This document shows, piece by piece, positions 21,011 through 30,914 of a stretch of DNA of 64,000 nt. This DNA comes from Notamacropus eugenii (taxonomy: Eukaryota > Chordata > Mammalia > Diprotodontia > Macropodidae), in the NCBI RefSeq assembly GCF_028372415.1, contig NC_092874.1, positions 333,702,651 to 333,766,650 of the forward strand, written 5' to 3'. A program made the translations under genes and the position numbers. The notes beneath the pieces were generated by a model that made no database searches, was not told the origin of the DNA, and worked only from the letters and a program-made list of their open reading frames with translations. The first letter of the stretch is position 1. Every line of letters starts with the position of its first letter.

Positions 21011-22664
21011 ATAAAGTCTGAGGCCCATTTAAGCAATCTAAGTCACACTAAAGTGTTAATGACCTAATATACTCCCCTTCTCAGGATCATTTGCATTTTA
21101 AAAAAGAACCAGATTCCCCATGGAAGAACTTCTTTCATCTGGCAATAAATGGGAGGAGAGACAATTTTAGAGAGGGGTCTCCTTGCTATGTGCACTCTTG
21201 GCAAATTCTTATCTACCTTGAAAGTGGCTCAGTTAAATAAAGGTGCAGTCCTTCTTTAGAGGGTCCCCAGCATTTGCCATTCCTTTCTAAAGGGGACCTA
21301 GCTGCTTCAGAACAATGAACCTTATTCTTTTCTGAGGCAACCTTTGACTCTCCTACAGGGACAGCCAATAGACAGGACAGAGTACCTATGGTGGGTTTGC
21401 CAAGCCACTCACATGATATAGGTTTCATGGGCTTAGAGGCAAGCATGTATAACTGGGTCCTAGAGGCCAGCCAAGTTTGGGGAGGCAAAAGATTGGGATT
21501 AGTCAAACCAGGAGCCTGAGGGGTATATATATGTATGTTTAAGGTGGAGAAGAAGGAGGACTTTCTAGAGTGACTGTATAGGACAAGGCTTATCAGACAT
21601 ACTGAATGAAGGTTTGTCACAGAAAACAAAGGGAGTTGTACTACCCAGTCATTGCTAAACAAATTCTTTTCTCCATCTGGGAGGAGGCCTCAAGAACTTA
21701 GACTATATTCCTCTCTTGGTCATGCTAGGTTTGGAAGGGAATCTTGAGAGGTCATTTATTTGGTTTGTTGCCTTGCCTTTGAACCAGATTACAATTTATA
21801 CTATCCCAGAGAGACATTTGGGAAACCACAAAAAAATGAAAATAACTTTATCTTAACCAACAAGAGTTTATGGTGCAGTCATTTCAAAATCAGCTGTCTT
21901 TGTGCTATCAGATCACTGGGTTGATTAGATTAAGGACTGAAATAAAAACCAAATTTGAAGAAATGAAAAGGAGGAGAAAAACGACAATGTGTATGAAGAT
22001 GATGATTCCAGACTTGCCAATTTGAACAAGTTGTTGACTATGAAAAATGAGATGCTAATAAAAGTAAAAATATTGATGCTGATTGACAGCTGATTGTCAT
22101 CATGTTTTAGAAAAGTTTAACTTGTATAAAACAGTCACCACAAAAGGTGGTCAAAAGAGCCTAGAATCCATTTGCAAACATTTGTTCTCCACAAACAAAT
22201 GAAGAAACATGGAGGCCAACACAGATTTAGAGTACAAATACTTTTAGTATGGTTCCTACATGACTCTGGAAAGTCCTTAACCTCTTAGGTTATTTTGTTT
22301 TTCATGGTCATTAATTTTTGAAAGTAACCTCATTATCTTTAATGAAAATAAAACAAAATCATTTTGAAAAACAAAAACTTTAAAGCTACACGTATAATGA
22401 GGGGAGGATTAGCCAATGAGACCTCAGTTCTTAGGGCAAAAGCCATATTCACATGGGGATCTGGTTAGCCTCTTTCTGTAAAAATGAGAGAAAGGGCCCT
22501 TCCCAATCCCTACCCTCATCTCAGAGCATGTATAAGCATCTCGTTACTATTTTCTGTTAACTAACAAAGTGACAAAAAGACTTCCAATTGGCTGCTGAGC
22601 TAGAACTGATTGTGTATATGAAAGACTTTAACAAATGAACTCTTTTTCATTTCTCTGGCTGTGA
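21011..22664. other. Unassigned, contains a 149-codon open frame
   Basis: A minus-strand frame of 149 codons (21662-21213) has no recognisable motif, no codon-bias signal I can judge and no splice context, so I do not call it a gene. The rest is AT-rich and unassigned. Confidence 0.3.
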
Positions 22665-22870
22665 GCATGGCAAGAATTGCTGTGAGCTTGTGTTGTATTT
22701 GTCCTTTGTTGCCGAAGAAGACCATGCCATCAGAGAAATGATGACATGACTTGCAGTTGACTTTGTTTTGAGTGAGGGAGGACTGTGCAGGTCACCAGCC
22801 TCACTTCTCCCCTGGAGCCATCTGAATCCAATAACCAGACATTCATCAGGATGACTGGAGAAGTGGGGGA
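22665..22870 (-). mobile_element. Unnamed marsupial retroposed repeat, copy 2
   Basis: Reverse complement of the repeat at 11677-11843 and 51190-51405: 'tttgtccttgttgccgaagaagaccatgccatcagagaa'-like start, 'gtgcaggtcaccagcctcacttctcccctgg', 'ccagacattcatcaggatgac'. The left part extends further than in copy 1. Confidence 0.7.
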
Positions 22871-23879
22871 ACCCTTCCCCTGCCTGGCTGCCATGTGTCT
22901 GAAGTCATGGTGCCTCTATTTCTTCTTACTTTCTCTATTTCTTCTGTCTATGTTGTGTTTCTTGTTTCTTGGTCTTGAGTGAATGAGTATCAGAGACAGA
23001 ATGAACCAGGTTATGAACACTCAAATTTTAGAGGTCTGAAGAAATATCAGAGATCTAACAGCTAGAGATGATAACAAAGTCTGCTGATAGCCACATCCGC
23101 TGAGCCAGGTGAGGAGCCAGCCTAAGAGTGAATAAATCAGCTTTGCCACATACCCAGAAGTAAAGCTGATGGGGTGAATGTTTTGTAGCAGTCTGAGCCT
23201 CCTCTCCACAAAGACCTAAGTACTGCAGGAGAGAATATGCTCCTCATTTGGGAGTAAAGTATTCACTTTACTTTCTCAGTAAATATACTCTTCTTAAAAA
23301 AAAGATGTTAATGGGTTAATTGATATTAGGGAGATGTTAACTGGTCAAATGACAGTGGGGAAATGTACCTGATGGGGGCTCATAAGCAATAGTACTAGAA
23401 AACCCTCTAACTCCTCAGAGTTACTTATAAAGGTAGCGATCATTCTCTGGGGACCCAAATCTCTAGTCCAAGTGTGAGCTGGGAGAGGAATCCCAGAATA
23501 CATGCAAAAAAAGTTTCAGTTATTATGATTTTTATTATTATTATGACCATGATAGGGTACATAATAACAGACTGGAAAATCCATAAGTCAAATAGCAAAG
23601 TTTTCAAGTAGGGCAGAACAGTAAAGGGAACATCAAGGGAAAATTTCTCTATACACAAAACGTTAAAATCTCCCATGGATTGCCGCAATACCAGTGAGAG
23701 CTGGAATATTCCCTGAACAGTTCACACTCTTGGGGTAGAGTCTGGCAGCAAATTACCCTGAGCTTAGATAAGCTTCAAGGAGGCACTTAGTAACCCTAGA
23801 GAGGATGGGGCAGAGCTGGTGACTTCTGCCCTGCATTCCTGCCACTGCCTATGCCCAGATTGTTGTCTCCCTATACTTA
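22871..23879. other. Unassigned
   Basis: No recognised gene or repeat. A short ATT-rich patch lies at 23521-23545. Confidence 0.3.
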
Positions 23880-25050
23880 ATTGCAAAATATTACATGGAA
23901 GGATTGCCAGAGATAATAAAAAACATACAAAAGAAGTCCACACTGGAAGTAACACAAATTTAAAGATAAATAGGGATTTATTTTCAAGATATATCAAAGA
24001 GGGGAGGATTCCAAAAGAATGGCAAAGAGCCCAGGTGGCATTATTATGGGAATGAACCAAACTACTATTAACTATGAACCCATATGTCTAATATCTCATC
24101 TCTAGAAAATTTTTATGAGAATACTTTCTATGAAAAGAAAACAAGAAGACTTTTGAAAATGATTTTCTACAGCAGACCACACGCTTACTGTCATACAATT
24201 GACTAAGAAGTATTGAAAATAGAAGACTTCACTGTACTGTGTTCATTTTTTGTTGATTACCAAAAAAAAAAGGATTTGACTCAGGAGAGTAAAATGCAGC
24301 TTTGAAACCTCTTCCTCAGCTAGGTGTCTCCATGCATGTGGTAACAAAAATTCACATCTATATAGTATTTTGAGATTCCTCCAGCATTTCCCTCACAACA
24401 ACTACATCATACTGCCTCTTTGACAAATGTAACTACAAAGATAACTTTGTCCAATAATCCTTTCAGTATCAAGATCAAGCTGGCCAAAAAACCAAAATGG
24501 AGACAGATACTTGCCAAAGGTGTTTACCAGTGTCACAGAAGAAGTCCTGTGCTAAGTTCAAACAGAAAAGGAATTTCTATAAAGTTCACCAGATGGTCCT
24601 GTTTGTGGATGACACTACAGAACACTACAGGCTCTTGATGAGATGAAGAGTCATTCAAAAGAAAAAGCTAGCAATCCACACAAGAAAAACCAAATGGATC
24701 AAAAATGAACATTTCCCAAACTACAATGTACATAGACAATCTATTCAATAAGCCCATTGATACATATTAGGTACCAATTACTAGAATTAAATAGTATTTG
24801 GACTGCATTTGGGAAAATGTATAGTATTTTCAATAATCCCACACTGTCACTTGCCATCAAAGACTGTCTTTTAGATATTAATACTTTCCTGGTGATGCTA
24901 AATGACTATGTATCATGAAACAAGATAACCTGAAAATAATTAAAATTTCAGTCCATAGGGCAATAAAAAGACACATAGGCTAGAGCATTTTTTCTATAGC
25001 ATATTGCCAAAAATAACTTGCATTAAAAATTGTGTAAAAGATATGATTGA
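23880..25050 (+). mobile_element. Decayed RTE-clade LINE (reverse transcriptase region)
   Basis: Fragments of an RTE-type reverse transcriptase can be read in shifting plus-strand frames. GRIPKEWQRAQVALLWE at about 24000-24050 is the conserved block before the RT core. A VDDTT-like remnant of the FADD catalytic box lies near 24605. KTKWIKNEHFPNYN at about 24688-24730 is the block after it. Spacing is shorter than in an intact RTE, and there are many stops, so the copy has internal deletions. BovB-like or marsupial RTE-1 are the likeliest families. Confidence 0.75.
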
Positions 25051-25228
25051 GGACTAGCACCTCTCGTGTGAAGGCTTACTGAGCCCTTTTCGGGGCTGCT
25101 CACCCACCTTTGGTGTCCATCTTCACCCAACTCTCACTTGTGGATCTAAGAAACTATATCATATGCAGTAGCCACACTCCGGTAAACCATCTTGGCAAAT
25201 GGGCTAAACCATGTTGAGGGTAATAAAC
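25050..25228 (+). repeat. GC-richer segment attached to the RTE remnant
   Basis: 'gaggactagcacctctcgtgtgaagg', 'gagcccttttcggggctgctcaccc', 'gtggatctaag', 'gtagccacactccggtaaaccatcttggcaaatggg'. It contains several CpGs in otherwise CpG-poor surroundings. It is probably part of the RTE 3' end or an RTE-mobilised SINE; not assigned. Confidence 0.45.
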
Positions 25229-25649
25229 TCAAGAACACAAATTATAATAAGAAGGACTTGTTTGTGACAAAAACTACTAGGAAAATTAAAAGACAACTAG
25301 GCAGGAAACAGATTTAGATAAGTTATTTTATACCACATATCATAATAAACTCTAAATGGAAAACTATAGAGTATGTTTTGCCCATATAGGTTATGTATGT
25401 CCACACAGGTCTATCGAGATGTGACCCACAGAGAGACAAGAATAGTTATCTCTAGAGTCTTCTTCATTCTTCCTCCTACCCTTCTCCAAGGAAGCCTTTG
25501 ATTCCACCAGTTACTGTGCTCTCCTAATACAGAGGAGTGTACTGGGCTAGAATTATATCTACTTGTTCCCTTAAAATATGTTAGTATAGGGGAAGTAATT
25601 TTTAAGTTCAAGCAGGGTTCTTGATAGCTAGCCCTTAGTGGGGAAGGAA
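25229..25649. other. Unassigned
   Basis: No gene or repeat recognised. Confidence 0.3.
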
Positions 25650-25674
25650 TATCTCTCTCTCTCTCTCTCTGTGC

Positions 25675-25708
<34 letters not shown>
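25650..25708. repeat. Compound (TC)n-(TG)n microsatellite
   Basis: About 9 TC units followed by GTGCGTGCG and about 14 TG units. The HTHTHT open frame on the minus strand is only this satellite translated. Confidence 0.95.
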
Positions 25709-25712
<4 letters not shown>

Positions 25713-26239
25713 CTTAACTTCCTTTCCCACTACATAAATTCCATAATGAATACACATAGAGAATCTTGAATACTTGAATAAAACCATTTATCCAAATAGA
25801 TAATAAACAGAAATCAGAAAAAAGTATACATGTAAGAATATACCAGATGATACACAGGGAATTAAGTTCCCCATTGGCAGTGAGATAACTTAGTTCAACC
25901 AAGGTTAAGAGTCTCAGATCTCACCCAGGATGGTGGTGTTAGGAGTTTCCAAAGTTTCCAGTGTAGTGAGCTGGGGATAGGCACATGAGTAACATGGCAG
26001 CTCCTCTTCATACTAGCTTCTTCCCAGAGTCTTTCTCTTCCTTAAAGGATCTGAGTCTCTCTTTTAGTAGAAGGGTGACTGATTGTGGGTGCGAAATGCT
26101 AGAATCTTTGATGATTTCAGTTACAATATCAGATAATTTTACCTAACTTTTCATTTTATTTTAAAGAGGATAGTACCATGAAGAGTAATTAGGAAATCAC
26201 CGTGGTGTGAAAAAAATACAACATAACATTTTTTACAAA
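25709..26239. other. Unassigned
   Basis: Nothing recognised. Confidence 0.3.
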
Positions 26240-26457
26240 AGAATATTAGAAGTGGAAAACAAGCACTTATTAAGCTCCTATTGTATGTCAGGCACTTTGC
26301 TAAGCAATTTTCAAATACTATCTCAACTGATCCTTACAACTCTGTATGGCAGTTGTTACTATTCTTCTTCTCATTTTACAGTTGGGAAAACTGAGGCAGA
26401 CAGAAGTTAGGTGTCTTGTTAAGTGTCTGAGACCAGATTTAAGATCTTTCTGCCATG

Positions 26458-26460
<3 letters not shown>
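26240..26460 (-). repeat. Antisense L2-tail/CORE-SINE composite
   Basis: 'aagcacttattaagctcctattgtatgtcaggcactttgctaagc' followed by 'tatctcaactgatccttacaactctg' and 'cattttacagttgggaaaactgaggcagacagaag'. Typical old marsupial repeat; the family boundary is unclear. Confidence 0.6.

Positions 26461-26517
<57 letters not shown>
26461..26517. repeat. (GA)n microsatellite
   Basis: About 27 uninterrupted GA units. Confidence 0.97.
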
Positions 26518-26519
<2 letters not shown>

Positions 26520-27040
26520 GGGGAACAATGAAAGATGGCTGGCTTTATATATGCATTGGTATCTCTGAAATATAAAAAGAACCAGAGGAAGACTGCCATT
26601 TTAAAAAAGAGATTCTCTGTGGATCTACTCTGTTGAAAAACATGGATGAGAATCATTAAATATACACCATGGATGATAAATACTTGTTATAACATTGGTC
26701 TTACCTTACAGTATCCTGTGTGATTCAGTGAAAGGCTCTAGGTTGGAGCCTTATCCTGGTCTGCACACTCCCAGACCTCCTTTCTTTCTGCGATATACTT
26801 TTTGACTTGAGATGAGATTTTTTTTTCCACCCAGAGGTACAACTTCCTGTAAGGTTACCGTTAAATGATAAAAGGAAATAAAGCAAGAGTGGTGGTAGCA
26901 AAGAAGTGAGTTTCCTTTATTTCCAAATATATTTCCTAGAATTTGGAGAAGACAATAGTTTCCTTTACAGAGATTTATAACTAGTATGTGTTAAAAGACT
27001 TTCTAACTAGTTGTGACCTTGGATCAGAAAAGCTCTGATA
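26518..27040. other. Unassigned
   Basis: No recognised feature up to the 7SL pseudogene. Confidence 0.3.
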
Positions 27041-27301
27041 GCTGAGTGTGATGGCACACTCTTGTAATGGTGGTGGCTGGAGAGTCTGAGGCTACTGGGT
27101 TGCTTGAGCTACAGGGAGCCAAGCCAGTGTCTGCTCTATGTCTGGCAACAAAATAGTGAGCCCCCAAGATCAGGGAGCTAGCAGGCTGGCCAGAGAGAGG
27201 CAAACTGGTTCAGGCTGGACACAGGGCAAGTCAGAGCTACTATGCTTATCAGCAAGGGATCAGGTCTGTGAGTGGCTTCTATATTTCCAGTCTGGTTGAA
27301 A
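27041..27301 (+). pseudogene. RN7SL: 7SL (SRP) RNA pseudogene
   Basis: 7SL RNA is the RNA scaffold of the signal recognition particle. Its layout can be followed here over about 260 bases. The Alu-domain start GCTGAGTGTGATGGCACAC matches the GCCGGGCGCGGTGGCGCG class, then GAGTCTGAGGCT and TTGCTTGAG. The S-domain follows, with CTCTATG, TAGTGAGC and CAGGGAGCTAGCAGG. The return strand reads TGGTTCAGG, GGCAAGTCA, GCTTATCAGCAAGGGATC and CTGTGAGT. It lacks the terminal CCGTCTCT-type end in clean form. With many substitutions, CpG positions lost and no promoter evidence, it is a retroposed pseudogene and not the functional gene. It is followed directly by a purine microsatellite that may have grown from its A-rich tail. 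Confidence 0.82.
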
Positions 27302-27450
27302 TAAGGAGGGGGGAAAAGAAAGAGAGAAAGCAAGGAAGGAAAGAAGGAAGAAAGGAAAGAAAGAAGGAAGGAAGGAGGGAGGAAGGAAGGAAGGAAGGAA
27401 AGCAGGAAAGATAGAAAGTAGTGAGGGAGGAAAAGGGGGAAGGAAACCTT
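27302..27450. repeat. (GGAA)n/(GAAA)n purine microsatellite
   Basis: About 145 bases of almost pure purine on the plus strand, mostly GGAA, GAAA and GGGA units, beginning where the 7SL pseudogene ends. Confidence 0.92.
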
Positions 27451-29560
27451 TGATACAAAGGAGTGCCAGTATTATACTAATTTGTTGCCTAGATCCCCGT
27501 CCAGCTGATAGGGTTCTGCTAAGAAACCTTGATGTGCAAGGAATTCACAAGATAACAGATCGATGGAAGTCTACATCATGCCAAGTTGTGGAGAGACTAG
27601 GTAAAGTATTGGGTTGGACAGGAACTGCCTCCTCGGTTAGCCTATAGTCTAAGTACTGAGTTTGTAGATAGCTCAGTCTGTACACTGCAATCTCCTATGT
27701 ATACCTTCTCTGAAATCGTGTCACATTCATCTTCTCTCCACCCTGAGTTTTGAATAGACTTCCTTGACTCCTTGATCAATACAATACCAATTCTACCAGC
27801 ATCATGTAGCTCATACAAGGTCTGGAATTTTTACCCTAATTTCCTTTCCCCTCTCACAAACAAGTTGCAGGTCCTTGAGCAAAGCTGTATTTCTCCCTGA
27901 GGGTTCTAGAGGTACTCTTGAGTAGTGAGATAATTTAATGCTATCCTGTCTCCATCCATGTGCTTCTCCTCCAAATACCATCAGTTGAGAATCATTTTAG
28001 TCATCCAAATTTTAGAAAGCAGTATTTACTAAGGTGGTACTGTAAGAAAGGCAGGTACAAACATCTTTCCAAAAGTCTGTGAATTACTCCCTCACAAGTA
28101 CATACAGATTCCAGGAGAAAGAATGTTCAAACTTAGATACCACATATGGTAAAGGGTTAACTCACAGCTCCTTGTCACTAGAAATCCTTTGCTTTTATTC
28201 ATAAGGAGCCCAAGAAATTCCCCTTATGTATGAAATAGATTCTTAGCCAGGCTCCTTGTGGTGCTATGAATCGATATCTAGTCTGTCTCTGGTTTCCAAT
28301 GCAAACACCGGTAATTTAGAGTCAAGGCAAGGACATTGTTGGTAGAGGGGAAATCCAACATCCTCTGCATCCTCTGAAGTTCACTAGGTCTTCCTCAGAT
28401 CAAAGGTAGGGGACCACTCCCCTGGTAGCTTTTACAAAGAGCCAAATGTGAGTGAGCAGAAACACCTCTGGGATTTGGGGGGAAATTAGTCCTAGTAGTC
28501 AGGAGCTGAGTTAGTTGTAGAACCTCCTGGAGTACACCAATAGGAGGCTCTGGTAGCCAGCATGACCTACCAATAAGCTCAGAATTAGGATCACAGGTCT
28601 GTGTTGATAGTCATCCACAAGCTTAGGAAGTCATGGTAGGAATTCCAGGACTATTTGGCCAATGAAAAGACTGAGTTAGCATTATTTGGGGAAAAATGGA
28701 TGAGATGATCATTTATGTAGAGAGATGAAACACAGCGATGGATGTGTGTGTGTGTGTGTGTTTCACAACCACATGCAAACTATATTTCCTTAAAGTGAAC
28801 ATAGTGTTGATGCACGTTGGTTACAATGTTCTGCATTTGCTAACGACATTTACTTCTGTGATGTGTATTCTAGTATATATTGTCCTCTATATACAATGGT
28901 GGAATATACAGAATGTGTTTCTGCTTGTAATCTATACATGTTTATTTAGGTGACTCCATTATGGCTACCATACATTAAATATGGCATGAGACTTGTATTA
29001 TAATTATGTATATGCAAAGTTGTCTTTCAGGCTACGAATGGCATATATTAGTTATTTGGATCAAACCTGCATAAATAATAGCTTGGTATACTCCAAATGA
29101 CTTGCAGGGACTTCATATTTTTTGCCAAGGAGGAGAATGTAGGGTTGTAGGGCAAGCCCCACTTAGACTTTGTCCATTTCAGACAATGAATAGCTAACTA
29201 GAGTGACCTATTTGAAGACTGAAAAGGGTGTAAAAGTGAGAGTGACTTATTCATGGTTTGTAAAAGAATCTTAGAGCTAGTAATAGGGACTGGACCTGTG
29301 ATTTCATGGATATAGAATATTCCTTCACTAATGCAAGTCAGTAACTTCTTTGAAACTTAAGAGTCCTAGGGAGTTTCCTAGACACACACACCTGCCCCCT
29401 GAGTGACCTACAAAACTCCTGAGTCCAGCCAGAACCTGATTAAAATGTAATTAAGAAATTTATAACAAAATGAATAAAAATACAATATAACAGATAATAT
29501 TGATTTGCAGCTTTTTAAGTCAATATGCACCCAAATGATTCATTTTTATTTGAATTTGAC
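27451..29560. other. Unassigned, mostly unique-looking
   Basis: No exon, RNA gene or clear repeat was seen. A (TG)n run of about 12 units lies at 28740-28762. Confidence 0.3.
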
Positions 29561-29564
29561 ACCA

Positions 29565-29725
29565 AAAGGAGTGGTCAATTGACTTGCCCAGGGTCACACT
29601 GCAGGTATGTATTAGAGACAGAACTTTTCTGGGTCCAAGGTCAGTGTGGGAAACCCAGAGAGCTGGACTAAATAGCCTTTGAGGTCCCTTCCATGTCTAT
29701 ATCTATGATCTTACAGATCGAAATG
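29565..29725. repeat. MIR-type SINE scraps
   Basis: 'gtcaattgacttgcccagggtcacactgcagg' (antisense CORE) at 29571-29602 and a 'gagctggactaaatagcctttgaggtcccttcc' phrase at 29659-29691. Confidence 0.55.
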
Positions 29726-30792
29726 TGATCCTATAATAACCCAACTCCTAAAAGGAATTTCTTGCACCTTCAAGAGGTGCAAAAAATTCCTCTAACACTT
29801 TGGTGGAATTATAGGGCAGCTAGTCATTGGTTGGCTGGAGAATAAGCCTCTCCCTGGTTCCTTTTAAAAAGCAAGGGTCAAACCTGACTGAGCAGAATCA
29901 TTTCTGAGATATGAGGGAAGATTAGTCCCAGGAGTCAGAAATTAAAATTCGTAGAAAAACAGGCCCAGGGAACCCCATAGGGAGCAGAATGAGGACAACA
30001 CAACAGGAGAAAGGACATGCGGAGCTTGCAGCATCAGAGGCTTGAGTTACCTTGCCCACAAGTGTTCCCCACTGTGTGCCTATTCTACTTGTCTGGTCTG
30101 CAAAATGTCCATTCTTGTGTACTTATAGAAGAGTGTACTCCAGCTTTATGGGGGAGAATGTAGTTTTAAAACTACTGTTCACGCTGCGCTATTTCAGAAA
30201 ATACCTTTGCTTTATTTGTATCAACCGGCTGACTGTTGATACTAACGTCCCAATGGGGGCTCCTGAGCTTTAGTTTTAAGAGTGGGGACTTTTAGAGCAC
30301 TAGGAACTTGAGGTGGGGAAGAGGAAGACTCGGTCTATAAAAGCTGTTTTTTCCTGAGGTTTGGGAGGGTAGTCCCGAGCATGTTCTACATTATCATATA
30401 CTTGCCCGTAACTTCTCCGGGGCAGCAACGACTTTATGTTCTCCTTTCCCCAGCCCAGAGCAGGGTTCGGTGAATGTTTGCTGAATGATTAATGCAATGT
30501 TCATTACATGCCATGCCTTTCACCTACCCACCCTGATTGAGTATGCAATGGGGTGGGGAAATTGCAATCGTTCATTTCAAGAACCCAGTTTCCCTTCTTT
30601 CCTTTGCCTTGCCCTGCTCCTGTCCTTGGCCCCGGACCCACTCCCAGCAGCTGTCAGAAAAGAAGGCTGGACTCACCATCCACCAAGCCCTAACATCCCA
30701 TCCCAACACCCCATCTTTTTTTTTTTTAAGTTACCTACCTCTTGAGAGCTTTCCCTCGGTTCCTTTCCTCCCCACCCCCTCATCTTGGTCCT
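29726..30792. other. Unassigned 5' flank of the CpG island
   Basis: No exon identified. CpG content rises gradually after about 30350. A T run lies at 30716-30728. Confidence 0.3.
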
Positions 30793-30914
30793 CATTGGTC
30801 AGAGGGTTCCTTTGTTAGCAAGAAAGAGCCACCATCATTGGTCAGGTAGGGCTGTCCATCGGAGAAGGGGCGAGGCTTCGCTTACCCCTCGGCCCCTACC
30901 AACTCCCCGCCTCC
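30793..30914 (+). promoter_or_regulatory. MPRIP: MPRIP upstream promoter: paired CCAAT boxes and GC box
   Basis: The decamer CATTGGTCAG occurs at 30793-30802 and again at 30836-30845. Its reverse complement CTGACCAATG is a strong NF-Y (CCAAT-box) match. The two are 43 bases apart in the same orientation, about four helical turns. A GC box, CCCCGCCTCC, lies at 30905-30914 at the start of the CpG island. There is no obvious TATA box. The transcription start is not visible from sequence alone; these boxes suggest it lies downstream of about 30900. Confidence 0.6.

Noticed and set aside
21213..21662. 149-codon minus-strand open frame as a gene
   Set aside because: No motif, no promoter or splice sites evident; such a length can occur by chance in 64 kb.
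25411..25710. 99-codon minus-strand frame beginning with His-Thr repeats
   Set aside because: Direct translation of the TG/TC microsatellite.
26318..26656. 112-codon minus-strand frame with Ser-Leu repeats
   Set aside because: Direct translation of the GA microsatellite.
25650..28762. CRISPR-like or tandem gene arrays
   Set aside because: The repeats are simple microsatellites (TC/TG, GA, GGAA, TG) without spacers.
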